From positions 14,422,173 through 14,486,172 of the forward strand of contig LR990045.1 of NCBI GenBank assembly GCA_905147135.1: DNA of 64,000 bases, in the 5' to 3' direction. Positions 9,968-20,871 of the stretch are shown here, in pieces. The notes beneath the pieces are model-generated. The model had not been told where the DNA came from. It did not search any database and saw only the letters and a program-made list of their open reading frames with translations. The DNA comes from Blastobasis lacticolella. Lineage: Eukaryota > Arthropoda > Insecta > Lepidoptera > Blastobasidae. Both the position numbers and the translations under genes were made by a program. Each line of letters starts with the position of its first letter. Within the stretch, counting starts at the first letter, position 1.

Positions 9968-12829
9968 ATGACTCATAACAAAAAAATATGTTTGAACTTG
10001 GGATTGCTTAATGTTAGATCATTAAATACAGGGCGTGATGAGTTAATCACATCCATAGAAAGGTACAAAATAGATATTTTGGCCCTGAATGAAACCTGGT
10101 TAAGGGAAGGTGAACAAAATTATGCACCTATAATTCCTGGTTATCAGTTTAAACATAAATGTAGGAAACATAATGCCCGAGGAGGAGGCGTAGGATTCTA
10201 TGCACGCAAGGAGTTGAAGGTTCGCATCAAATCGCACCCTGAATCGCCCCTTGAACAGTTGTGGTTAGAACTTACTGTGCCCGGACGAGGCAGTGTCGCC
10301 ATCGGGACAGCCTATAGACCTGAGGCGATATCACTATCCGTCGCAATTTCAGCTATTAATGAATCTATTAGTCATTTCAGCTACTGTAAACATATCTTCT
10401 TGTTAACCGATTTTAATGTTGATTTACTACAGTTAGATAAAGTTAAATCGAACGAACTAATAACATTTTTTACACATCGAAACCTCGAACAAATGGTGCA
10501 AGAACCTACGCGTATAACTGACACAACTGCGACTCTTATAGATTTGATAATAACAGACTCCCCATTACTATGCAAAAATGTATCAGTATACCACAATCCC
10601 AGTTTAAGTGATCATGGCTTAATTGTATGTGAATTAAACATTAAAAAACTTAAAGAAATTCCAAAAGTTATATCAAAACGATTAATAAACAAAATCAATT
10701 TAGAACAATTCAATCATGATCTTAATACACTGCCATGGAATAATATTTTATCTCAACAAGATATAAGTTTAAAAATTAAGACTTTTAATGAAAATTTATT
10801 GACTTTATTTGACAAACATGCGCCTATTAAAATGTTTAAAACCAAACAGAAGCCTACGCCATGGTTAACTGATACTATTAAAACCATGATGTCGCTGCGT
10901 GACTCTGCTTTAAAAAAAGCTCAATCAACAAAATTAGAGAGCCACATACAGTACTATAAGCAACTTAGAAACCTAGTTAATAGCGCCATTGAAAAAGAAA
11001 AACAAGGTTATTTCACTTACTACGTTAACAAGAATAACGATAAACCTACTGTTATGTGGAAACATATCAAACAAGTATCTCCTCTTAGCAGTAATAACTC
11101 ATCGTGTAATATCCCTAAACATCTACAAAACCCAAATAGAATAAATAGATTTTTCGTAGATACCGTTGGTAGTGACGGCGCAGATAGAGACACCATAAAT
11201 TACTTTAAGAACAATCGTTTTAATGATTCTGCGTTTGATATTTTGCCATGCACCGAAACGGATGTAATAAAAGCAATACAATCCATTAAAACAAATGCCG
11301 CTGGACACGATAACATTTCTATAGAAATGTTACGAATGACTCTACCCACAACCCTCCCCATAATAACTAATATCATTAACGAATCTATTAAGTCAAAGTT
11401 ATTTCCCCAAACCTGGAAACTAGCTAAAATCAAACCGATACCAAAAGGAAATAAAATTGATGATTATAAAGATCTAAGACCTATTAGTATACTCCCAGTA
11501 TTCTCTAAAATATCAGAACGATTGATATGTACGCAATTAACTAAATATTTAGAAGGTCATGAAATATTACCAACCATCCAATCCGGATTCCGGACCGGTT
11601 ATGGTACGGAAACGGCTCTGGCACATGTCACAGACGACATCCTAGAAGCTTCTGATAAAGGTTTAGGTAGTATCATGGTTCTGCTCGATTTCTCCCGAGC
11701 ATTTGATCACATAGATCCAGAACTATTAATAGAAAAATTGCGTTATTATGGGATATCCAATTCAAGTTGCGAGTGGTTTAAATCATTCTTATCAGATCGG
11801 CAACAGTATGTCGAAATCGAAACGGATGGAGGTCATGTAGAGTCATCTGCAATAATAACAACTAATAAAGGCACGCCGCAAGGTTCTATCCTCAGCCCCA
11901 TCTTATTTATATTATATACAGCAGATCTCCCTAAAATTTTAAAATATTCAAAATGTCACCTCTATGCAGACGACACTCAAGTCTATCAATCTTTTAACCC
12001 AGCTGAGACAAACATTGCCACTTCCAAAATAAATGAAGATTTATGTCTCATTCACAAATGGGCAAAGTCTAACTCTCTCGTTTTAAATGCTGCTAAAACA
12101 AAATTTATGATAATGGGTAGTAAATTACAATGTCAAACTATAACAAATTTAAATCCGAGTATAATAATTGAAAATGAGAACATCGACAAAGTACATAACA
12201 CCAAAAATTTAGGTCTAATATTAGATACTGAAATAAGGTTTACCGAACACGTAAATATCAAAATTAGAAACGCATTTTATCGCCTTAGGTTACTTTATGG
12301 CATCAGAAAATATATGTCGGAAGATGTTAGGCATAAGCTTATTGAAGCCTTAGTTTTGTCTCAATTTAACTATTGTGACACTGTGTATGGTCCTAGAATC
12401 TATAACAAAACGAAAAACGCTATTCAAAGAGTGCAAAATGCCTGCGTTAGATTTTGCTACAATATACAAAGGCGTACGCATATCTCTCCAATCTTGATAG
12501 AGAAAGGCATTTCAAACATGGAAACACGAAGACTGGTCCATTTAGCTTGCTTTATAAAAAAAGTAATAAGCACAAAACGCCCTAGTTATTTATACAATAA
12601 AATAAATTTTAATAAAAATGACAAAGGTCTACGTAGCCGTGAACAAGATCTTATAACTATCCCAGTACATAACACAACAGGCTACAAAGGATGTTTCAAG
12701 TACTCTGCGTATAAAATCTGGAACAATATTCCTCCTCCTCTCAGAAAAAGCTTATCCCAATTAACCTTTAAATCGCACATTAAGAGAGCTCTGTTTGAGC
12801 AACAGAAGGAAAGTGTACTAATTATATGA
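9968..12829 (+). CDS. LINE ORF2: endonuclease plus reverse transcriptase
   Basis: A 953-residue open frame with no stop or shift. Residues 1-225 form an apurinic-type endonuclease: LLNVRSL, NETW (about 41), RGGGVGFYAR, TDFNVDLL (about 147) and SDHGLI (about 213). The usual Gly before DFN is Thr, but the catalytic residues are present. Residues about 460-720 form the reverse transcriptase: DLRPISILPVFSKISERL (about 502), SGFRTGYGTETAL, LLDFSRAFDHID (about 574), GTPQGSILSPILF (about 635) and HLYADDTQVY (about 666). All catalytic aspartates are present. The C-terminus includes KRPSYLYNKI and YKIWNNIPPPLR, typical of CR1/Jockey ORF2. The protein nicks DNA and copies its RNA at the nick. No RNase H domain is seen. 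Confidence 0.9.
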   Translation: MTHNKKICLNLGLLNVRSLNTGRDELITSIERYKIDILALNETWLREGEQNYAPIIPGYQFKHKCRKHNARGGGVGFYARKELKVRIKSHPESPLEQLWLELTVPGRGSVAIGTAYRPEAISLSVAISAINESISHFSYCKHIFLLTDFNVDLLQLDKVKSNELITFFTHRNLEQMVQEPTRITDTTATLIDLIITDSPLLCKNVSVYHNPSLSDHGLIVCELNIKKLKEIPKVISKRLINKINLEQFNHDLNTLPWNNILSQQDISLKIKTFNENLLTLFDKHAPIKMFKTKQKPTPWLTDTIKTMMSLRDSALKKAQSTKLESHIQYYKQLRNLVNSAIEKEKQGYFTYYVNKNNDKPTVMWKHIKQVSPLSSNNSSCNIPKHLQNPNRINRFFVDTVGSDGADRDTINYFKNNRFNDSAFDILPCTETDVIKAIQSIKTNAAGHDNISIEMLRMTLPTTLPIITNIINESIKSKLFPQTWKLAKIKPIPKGNKIDDYKDLRPISILPVFSKISERLICTQLTKYLEGHEILPTIQSGFRTGYGTETALAHVTDDILEASDKGLGSIMVLLDFSRAFDHIDPELLIEKLRYYGISNSSCEWFKSFLSDRQQYVEIETDGGHVESSAIITTNKGTPQGSILSPILFILYTADLPKILKYSKCHLYADDTQVYQSFNPAETNIATSKINEDLCLIHKWAKSNSLVLNAAKTKFMIMGSKLQCQTITNLNPSIIIENENIDKVHNTKNLGLILDTEIRFTEHVNIKIRNAFYRLRLLYGIRKYMSEDVRHKLIEALVLSQFNYCDTVYGPRIYNKTKNAIQRVQNACVRFCYNIQRRTHISPILIEKGISNMETRRLVHLACFIKKVISTKRPSYLYNKINFNKNDKGLRSREQDLITIPVHNTTGYKGCFKYSAYKIWNNIPPPLRKSLSQLTFKSHIKRALFEQQKESVLII

Positions 12830-13252
12830 ACACATAACTACTAGTAACTGTATTTCTAACATTATAATATTAAAATTACTGTAAGCTATGGAAATATTGA
12901 ATTAAGTATGTTTTATTGGTTTCGGTTAAGATTATTTTTTTGCTTTTTGTAAAAGAGTGTAGCTAGAAATTAATTTAAAATTTAGATTCGTACTAGGTAT
13001 CATTTACCTACTTTATGTTTGCTTGCAAATAGTATCCTGCTATTCCAAATATATATTACTAATAAGGTCAGGGGCAGTCTGAAAATCAGTGCTGCAGGGC
13101 TTTAGCTCTCAGCGTAAACTGAGACTGTGCCCTTCCACACAATTTCTTTTTCTTTCTTTTTTCTGTTTTTAGTATTTAATTTTGTATGTACCCTAGGTAT
13201 AAGGTTCCAATGTATATGACATATTACGTTATTCTTGTGTGGAAAAATAAAT

Positions 13253-13276
13253 ATTCTTATTCTTATTCTTATTCTA
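13253..13276 (+). repeat. TTCTTA microsatellite tail of the LINE
   Basis: About four units of ATTCTT/TTCTTA follow AATAAAT, as expected for LINEs of the CR1 side that end in short tandem repeats. Confidence 0.75.
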
Positions 13277-13335
13277 ACAATAATTTTTGATAGTAGTAGG
13301 TAATAATTAGTGTCAATCTTTTAGGATGTGGAATG

Positions 13336-14645
13336 TCAACAGGGTTTTGAATTTATTATAGGATTTTGCTTGTTTAATTTGTTTGGCAAACCATTGTACA
13401 TCTGTGCTCCTTCGTACAAAAGATTCGTTTTACCGTAGCTGGTTGGTAAACATAGATGGTCGGCTTGCCTTGTTAATCGATTACTGATTTGTATCCTTTT
13501 TGTGAATGTAATTGTGGACTGAATATATTTTTGAAGGATCTTTCTGACTAATAAACAAACGTTATACTTATAGGTTTGACGAATATTCATCAGTTTAGTT
13601 TCGGAAAAGATTTGACTTGTTGCGAGTTGTGAATCTAAACGCAAAAAGTGCTTTAACTACCTTATTTTGTATTCTCTGCAGTGGTTGTAAATTAGATTTT
13701 GCCGCACTACCCCATATTTCTATTAGATAATCGATGTGCAATTTAACAAAAGAGTTGTACATCAACCGTCGCACGCGCTGCGGGAGACAGTGTGCAATGC
13801 CGCGGAGCGCTCCTGTTAAGGTCACCAGTTTTGATGTCAATCTAGCAATATTCGGCTTCCATGTTAATAGGTGATCCAATATGAGACCCAGGTACCTCTC
13901 CTCTTTAACTTGGTTTATTATTTCATTATTTATTTTGAGTGATGGAAAAGGACCCAGTTTTTATTTTTAGCGGCGAAAATAATATCGTTCGTTTTTTTAG
14001 GATTGATAGTTAAGATATTGCATTGAAACCACGCATTGATTAAACTAAGGTCAGTCTGCGCCTTTTCTATAAGAGGCTCAATTTTGTGACCGAAATAAAA
14101 TAAGCAGATGTCGTCGGCGTAAAGGGTTACATCAGCATTGAGACCAATATCGTGAATGTTATTGATGTATATTAGGAACAATAATGGTCCGACAATAGAG
14201 CCCTGCGGAATTCCACATGTGATAATCCGGGAATCACTGCAGTCATCACCGATCCTCACAACTTGGGACCTATTTTCTAAATAAGATGTGAAGATCTTGA
14301 GCGCCAGTCCAGTGATATCCATGGCTTTTAGCTTTTTTAGTACTATAGTGTGGCTTACAGTGTCGAAAGCCTTTTTTAGGTCGATAAATACCCCTACAGC
14401 TACTTGCTTTTTGTCTATGCGTTTATTTTGCTCACAAGATCGGTGGTGGCAGACAAAGTGTTTGATTTCTTTCGAAATCCGTACTGTTTGGGAAAAATAA
14501 AGTTGAAAGAGGAAATGTATTTATCGAGCCGGTTATATAGGACTTTCCCGAATATCTTTGAGATTACGGGTAACAGCGATATTTGGCGATAGTTCCCTGG
14601 GTCATGTTTTTCATCAGACTTGTAGATAGGAGTTACCTTCGCCAT
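13336..14645 (-). pseudogene. Reverse transcriptase of the decayed LINE
   Basis: Pieces in more than one frame read in order. Upstream are YRQISLLPVISKIFGKVLY and GFRKKSNTLSATTDLV. After a shift near 14413 come VFIDLKKAFDTV, GIPQGSIVGPLLFLIY and TLYADDICLFYF. Last come FVKLHIDYLIEIWGSAAK and YEGAQMYNGLP. The RT catalytic aspartates survive (FIDLKKAFD and YADD), but the gene is split by at least three frame changes. The C-terminal YNGLP box is typical of CR1/Daphne-type ORF2. It cannot be translated into one protein. Confidence 0.75.
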
Positions 14646-15069
14646 TTTTAGTGAATCTTAAGGTCAGGAGCAATTAATGGATTTATACATTTAATGGATT
14701 TTGTGGATATTTCGTCGGTACCCGTACTTGTATTGGAATTTAGTTCATGGATTATTTTTGTAATTTCATCTAAAGTGACTGGTGTAATTTCTGATAATTG
14801 TCTGTGATGTTGAACATTGCGTGGTAAAGTGTTAACTAGATTATTATGGTATTGTTTAGGTATTTTATCAGCTAATTTGCAACCGATAGTGGAAAAAAAA
14901 CATTGAAACCTTTACATCTACATTTACCATTAGTCGTTACTGTGACTGTGAGTTTCTGTATCAAAGCTCAAGCTTAGACGGACCGCAGATTTTCGTTTGC
15001 TTATTGTGTGCTAATCTATTAATCAAATTCCACACTTTTAAAGATTTTCCTTTACATTCACTGAACGAT

Positions 15070-15819
15070 CTAATATAAAACTCTTCTTTTGCTTTCCGAA
15101 TAGTTAGAAATCAATATTATCGCAAAAAGAATATTTTGATTTTTGATGTTATAGTATACATGATCTAGTATAGTTTTTGTTACAGAGGTTTGCCGTTTGC
15201 AATACTCAGGATCTATGTTATTTAGAATTGTGAAAGCATTTTCTTTTAGTGTATCCTTGTAGTCCTTGACAGCATGGTCACATTTGTTTAGTAGGTTATA
15301 GTTAAAATCTCCAAAAGCTAAGGCTCTTTTCCTGTTTGATTCCTTTTCCTGGTTGCAGTAGAAATCTAGAAATTCTTTATAATTTGTGCGTTCAGGTTTG
15401 TACACCACTCCAACGTCTAAACAAAATTTGTCTATATGTATCCATAGAAAATGATTATCATTAAAGCATTTGTCCTCTATCAAATTGTGCTTGATGTTGT
15501 TGTTCACATAAGTTGATACACCACCTCCCCTGGATTTTGTTCTTAAGTTATAATAGTGTGTAAAATTAGGTATGTTCAGTGTTTTAGCTTTGTCTTCACT
15601 TTTGATCCATGTTTCCACTAAAATGATCAGGGGGGGTAGGTATTCCAAGGATTGGATAACACACCTCAGCTCATCTAGCTTGCCGAGTTTGACTATACTT
15701 CGTATATTTGCATAAAAGACTTTTAAAGATCCCTTTGTAGTTATTACTTCAGAGTATTTACTAGTAGTTTGGTAGGTGATGGCTTCGCACGGTTGATCAG
15801 GTGTATATGCTTGCAACAA
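15070..15819 (-). pseudogene. Endonuclease domain of the decayed LINE
   Basis: A 249-codon open stretch encodes most of an apurinic-type endonuclease: VFYANIRSI, ILVETWIKS, SRGGGVSTYVNNN, ALAFGDFNYNLL and TKTILDHVYYN. The final SDH box is missing because the frame breaks after LDHVYYN. The region between this piece and the RT (14646-15069) belongs to the same ORF2 but is scrambled by further shifts. Confidence 0.75.
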
Positions 15820-15889
15820 GCTAGTTACTGAAGGGAGTTTTTTGCTTTGCTTTTGATAATTTTCGGGATGCCATTGATATATTTTATAC

Positions 15890-16808
15890 TCAGATTTTGC
15901 TCGCCAGCATCCGCGCGTCGGCCCAACTCCTCTCCAGTGCCATCATTTGCTTCTGCTGGTTAGGTGTTTGGTCGGAGTAAATTTTTACTGACATATCTTT
16001 AGCCGTAGATTTACTACGTAGTATACTTTTTGCAATATCTGCGCTAACAAAACAGAGTTTCAGCGTATGAGGTTTGTCCTGTTTCGAAAATCCAAAACGT
16101 ATTGTTTTTGCAGGTTCAGGACATTCCGGAAGAATATTTTTGAAAACATCCATGCAGCAGCTCTGTCATAGGCACGTTTTTCATCTAGGTTTGTCGCTAA
16201 TGACTCATTCAGTCTCACTACTATATTATTCTTTTCGCGTACATTCGGCGGTTTTATTAACGCAGTTGAGTTGGACTTGAGGGCACTCACATCGACTTGG
16301 AGGGATTTGACAATTTTAAAATTACTAATTGTTCCAAGTCAACTTTCATTTTAGAGTGTTCAAGTAGTTGATTTTCTGTAGTGGTTGTTATGTTGCTAAC
16401 TTGGATTTTTATGTCGGAGACATCTTGGGCAATCTTATTCATGTTTTCTTATTATACATTATTAAAATCCATTAAAATAGCCCTTACCTCATCTCGAAAT
16501 TTATCAAATTGTTCTCCATAGTCCTCACAATTAGAATATTTTCTTTTATTGCGGGTGGTAACTTGCTGGACTTCCACCTCGTTAGGATTATATCTGGATA
16601 AATCAGGTTGAGAGCCGCCTCGCAATTCATCAGCATCAGTGCCTTTCGCCGGGGGAGTACGACGCAGCATATTTGTTAGGGTCAAATAAGTCGACCGTAA
16701 CGCGAATAGGTACTCAAGCTGAGGCGCTAGACCGCGCGAGCGGGATGAATATTTGCAACCTGTCCTTTTTACTCCGGACGCTACAATCTTAAAATGCAAG
16801 AAGTACAA
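15890..16808 (-). pseudogene. ORF1 of the decayed LINE
   Basis: Three pieces make up an ORF1-like gene. The N-terminal piece holds MLRRTPPAKGTDADELRGG and a Lys-rich stretch. The middle piece is a charged helix ending NNIVVRLNESLATN. The last contains FGFSKQDKPHTLKLCFVS and KIYSDQTPNQQKQMMAL. The SDQTP(N/S)QQ box is typical of the RRM/CTD part of CR1-like insect ORF1 proteins that bind RNA. The frame is broken near 16290 and 16450. No zinc finger is visible, unlike the ORF1 of the neighbouring element. Confidence 0.6.
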
Positions 16809-16930
16809 ACAATAACCAATAGTTTCTTCTGGCCTTAGAGATCGTTATCACTTAGATACTATTTTATTTTTAAGGAAATATTTGAGAATACGTCTACTCT
16901 GACTGCGCCTCGGACGCAAAAAATTTCGAT

Positions 16931-18961
16931 TTGTTAGGATCATTTCCAAATCAGAAAATCAACTTTAGGAATCCTAGAATCACTGACTGGGCTACTTTCA
17001 AAGACATACTCCAATTGTATCTAGAAGATGTTCCTAAAACAATCAAGACCAAAGATACTCTAGACATAGCAGTGGCGGTTACCTCAAATGGTATAATTAA
17101 AGCCTATGAAGATAGTTGTCCAGAGAAATCAATGTCTACTAAAAGGACAGTACCGTGGTGGAACTCTAAGCTGGAAAGGCTCGAAAACTGTTCAATAGCC
17201 TTATTGAACCTTAGCTAACTCTTTAGCCTTAACAGGACCATCGATTGGGAGGCCTATCCTTAACTGAATACAATAATGAAATTAGGAAGTCTAAGCGAAA
17301 AAGTTCTGCGAGGGGGTAAACAACACACCGTAATGTGCAAGAATCCACAAGTTACTCGCAAAAGACAAACCTAACCAAATCGGACTGCTAAGCTACCGAA
17401 ACGGGGACTATACGGCAGACGATAAAGAAACTTTAAGTTTATTGGTATCGACCCATTTTCCTGGTGCTTCTGATGGGAGAGTGCACTCCGCTCAACCACG
17501 TCGACCAATTGTCGATGACTGGAGGAGGGCGTCTCTCATTATTAGAACTTCTTGGGTAAGATGGGCCGAAAACCTTTAAACCCTATAAGGCATGTGGAGA
17601 GGACGGCATTTTTCCTGCTCTACTGCAGCAGGGAATAGAAATTATACTCCTTCACATGGTAAAAATCTTCAGAGCGAGTTACGCCTAGGGACATATTCCA
17701 GAAGAATAGGCCAAGGTCAAAATCCTCTGTATTCCAAAGGCTGGTCAGAGAGACTATTCTCAACCGAGATCCCTCCGGCCCATCAGTCTAAGTTCATTCA
17801 TGTTAAAGACTTTGGAAAAAATTCTGGATGTTCACGTCAGGGAAACAATAACAATTGAAAGCCCTATTCATTACACTCAACATGCCTACATTAAAGGAAG
17901 GTCGACTGAAACTGCCCTATTGAACTTGTTAGACAAGGTCAAAAATACATTAGAGGATAAACAAATTGCACTATGTGCGTTTTTGGATATTGAGGGCGCT
18001 TTTGACAATACCCCAACAAAGACCTTAATTCAAGGACTCACTGCAAAGATGATTGACAGTACAACAGTCAGATGGGTGGAAGCAATGCTCTCAAACCGAA
18101 AAGCGAAGGTGGCCCTACATGGAAGCTCGCTTGAAGTATTTACTACCAGAGGCAGTCCACAAGGAGGGGTCCTATCTCCACTGTTGTTGATCCTAGCAAT
18201 AGATCAGCTCTTGCATAAATTGGCAGAGCTCAGGATAGATGCACAGGGCTATACTGATAACCTTGTGATAATTGTCAGGGGCTTCTGCCAAAGTACGATT
18301 TATACATGATGCAAAGAGCGATGAATGTTATTGATGCAGGGACAATGAGCTGTCCATAAATGCAGTTAAAACTGTAATTGTATTATTTACCAATAAAAGA
18401 CAACTTGACGGATTAGTCAAATAGCGGTTAAATGGCAAAACTATAGACTTTTCAAAGGAAGTGAAATGTCTGGGTTTAATACTAGATTAAAAACTGTCCT
18501 GGAACAGCCATCTAACTGCAATACTACAGAAGGCTAAAATAGCTTTAGGCATTTCCAGTTGACTGACAGGGAAAACCTGGGGTTTGACCCCAAAAAATTC
18601 CTTGTGGCTTTATACAGCTATAGTACGACCTATAATTACGTATGCCTTTATAGTGTGGCATACAAAAACCAACCAGGGGACTCTGATTAGTAGACTGAGC
18701 GGCTTACAGAGAACGGCGTGCCTTTTGGTCACAGGAGCCATGACAACTGCCCCGGGAGCGGCCCTAAATGCAATTTTAGACCTTCCGCCGCTACGTCTGC
18801 ATTTGCAAATGGTGGCGGCGGCCAGTATGCACAGGCTAACCATCCAGGGGGAATGGAACTGGCTCTCACAGTCTCTGAAGTCTTTTCAGGAAACGATCAT
18901 GGGCAATAAAACACTAGGTATGCATACAGACATCATGATTCCTATATTTAGTTTAAAGTAA
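16931..18961 (+). pseudogene. R1/LOA-like LINE, decayed reverse transcriptase
   Basis: The relic begins after the endonuclease with INFRNPRITDWATFKD and VPWWNSKLERL. Then come a broken stretch and the RT core: HAYIKGRSTETALLNLL, FLDIEGAFDNT, RGSPQGGVLSPLLL and AQGYTDNLVII. The catalytic YADD box has become YTDN, so the copy is inactive. It continues with SLWLYTAIVRPIITYAFIVW and ends in the linker ahead of where RNase H would be. The best relative in the window is 37403-40526 (minus), which shares FIDIEGAFDK and PQGGVLSPLL. At least four shifts or stops are present. Confidence 0.75.
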
Positions 18962-20095
18962 TTTGTCTTATGTGGTAAATAAATATGGCGTACTAGCAAC
19001 CAAAGATAATTTATAGGGTTGGGGAATCACCGAATGAATGATTAGTGAAATAAGAACGAAAGACCCTAACGACCCTAAAAGACTGCCCTAGAACGAAAAA
19101 GATTAAGCCCACTTAACATATAATAATAATGATAGGAAGGCTCTCAGTAGTCTATGCTTCGAACGATTCAACAGTTGCACTGTTTTCCCTTGGTGACTGC
19201 AAGAGAAACAAAGCGCTCTATAATATGTATTTCGGAGTGTGTAATTTTAGGTTTAAATTCGGTTACAAAGGTTTATAGATTTACGTTAAGCTAGCTAATG
19301 GGTTTTACGGTCTTACAGTGACATTACATAATTCATAATTCATTTATTCGTTCGCTCTCTAATGGTTACATTGGTGTTAATACAAATATTTGATCACATT
19401 ATTATATTTGATATAATAATGTATATTTGATATAATATTATATTTGATCATAGGTACGTATTATGGTCGTGGGCTTAAAAAACTCGACTATAGGTTAGTT
19501 GCCAGACCTTTTCAGTTACTATCGCATTTAAAAAACTCGAAAAGTCCAATATTGAAAGAAGGACACTTGTGCCTTTCAGTTAATACACACTATTTATTAT
19601 AATATCCAGACCTAGATCTACCTCTGCGATAAAAACTCTTTATTGCAATTATTAAAAATAGCAATAACTAAATAATTCTAGATCCTAACCTAAATATTAC
19701 CTAAATTAATTTACCTTCCTTTATATATTTTAATTTATTGGTAGCCCAGAAAGGGGCCTTCCCCTTTGTTATATAAGCTCAATATTACCTACCACTTAAT
19801 TCGAGGTGCAATGAGGGCATTGTCTTAGAGACAAAGTGATATCTGCTGGTAGACTCTAAGCATTGAGTAACAATAGACCTACACGAAGCCTTATCTGAAT
19901 AGAACCTAACTCCTGATAAAGCTTGACAATGGAACACATCACACAATGCGTGCCTGTCTTGCCCTATGTGGTTTAGATAGTTCACACATCCTAAACAAAG
20001 AACTTGTAGTTTGGAAACATTGCGTTTTCACTCGTAACTTACCACAGAAAGTATCTTAAAAAACTGTATCTTTCACATCCGGAGACGCATCGATT
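18962..20095. other. Intron, no gene recognised
   Basis: No coding motif. At 19388-19452 there is a tandem and partly palindromic AT repeat built on ATATTTGATATAATA. Near 19629 the text ACTCTTTATTGCAATT resembles the LINE or SINE tails at 28827 and 53104. Confidence 0.4.
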
Positions 20096-20300
20096 TTTTT
20101 ATTGCCTATAGAGGCACAAGGACGGTCCACTTGATGAAAAGTGGCCACGTTACTGTCGTACAGGACATTTGCAACCGAAGGGAGCCAATGCGGTGCCGGC
20201 CTTTGTGGTGCCTGTAGACATGCCTTTTGAAGAACCCCATGTTGTAGTGCAGAGAAAAGACTTGAGGCCCATTCTACATCTTACACGTACGTGGTAAAAA
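20096..20300 (+). repeat. Degraded LINE-tail-like repeat
   Basis: CCACTTGATGAAAAGTGGCC is followed by GGTGCCGGCCTTTGTGGTGC. This is a degraded copy of the motif at 7238-7312 and 6594-6690 plus further typical lepidopteran 3' repeat text. Confidence 0.4.
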
Positions 20301-20689
20301 GGCTCGTGATACCCGTACCCATTGGTTGCCAGACATCTAGATGGTGTGAATGAACTCTATACCATCGTCGGAGGGTGCGGTGGCGGAAAAGTGACGACAG
20401 CACCAAGTTAAACAGTTCTTCGAAATATTCCCCGTTGTTTTACTGTTAGTAGTACGTCTCTTCGGAGGTGTAAGGGGTCTAGGGATGATTTAAATAAATT
20501 GCTTTCATAATAGCAATAGTTTATGGACGTCATCTACCTGTTTCGAACCGCCAATGTGAGCTATAGTTATAGAGCAATCGCTGAAACGCGCTTTTGATCA
20601 ACGACCGTAACAGTTCACATTTGACTTGAGCCTCCTCAACTGGACGTTTAGTGAAATTATTTATCTAGATTTTAGTAAACTTCACATTT

Positions 20690-20871
20690 ATTACCATTAC
20701 TCCAATATAGTACATACCGTAAAAACATTGCTTAAGGCAATATCGCAGCCGACAACCAGAACATATGCTTCGTCATCAATATTGAGAACTTTCGCGAAGT
20801 TTATCCACAACTTTGCCACATCAACGATGCTTCCTGACCTTTCACGTACTTGTGGGCGGCTAAATTGGTAA
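20690..20871 (+). pseudogene. hAT transposase C-terminal relic
   Basis: The open frame contains VKTLLKAISQPTT, then LRTFAKF and ATSTMLPDLS. This spacing resembles the hAT dimerisation domain, where a short hydrophobic helix and a Pro-Thr-Thr turn are followed by an Arg-rich helix and STM(L/S)(P/E)D. The usual ERSFS box is lost. Only about 50 codons are comparable, so this is a weak but reasonable call. No inverted ends were found nearby. Confidence 0.35.

Larger units (their letters stand above)
8021..13276 (+). mobile_element. Apparently complete two-ORF LINE (CR1/Jockey group)
   Basis: The order is a 5' leader of about 540 bp, ORF1 (8561-9640), a 327-bp spacer, ORF2 (9968-12829), a 3' UTR of about 425 bp and a terminal TTCTTA-type microsatellite. 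Both ORFs are uninterrupted, unlike every other LINE in the window, so this is the youngest. The microsatellite tail in place of a plain poly(A) fits the CR1/Daphne side of the CR1/Jockey group. The 5' boundary is set only by where leader-like sequence begins. Its 3' end abuts the 3' end of a second LINE in the opposite orientation. Confidence 0.75.
13321..16900 (-). mobile_element. Decayed second LINE, opposite orientation
   Basis: On the minus strand the order is ORF1 (16808 to 15890), endonuclease (15819 to 15070) and reverse transcriptase (14645 to 13336). This is the same two-ORF plan as the element at 8021-13276, but with many stops and shifts. The two elements lie tail to tail, with fewer than 50 bp between the TTCTTA tail and the last codons of this one. 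The 5' end is only approximate. Confidence 0.7.

Noticed and set aside
9585..9971. Open frame of 128 codons between LINE ORF1 and ORF2
   Set aside because: It overlaps the end of ORF1 in another frame and is a Phe/Tyr/Ile-rich translation of AT-rich spacer, with no domain.
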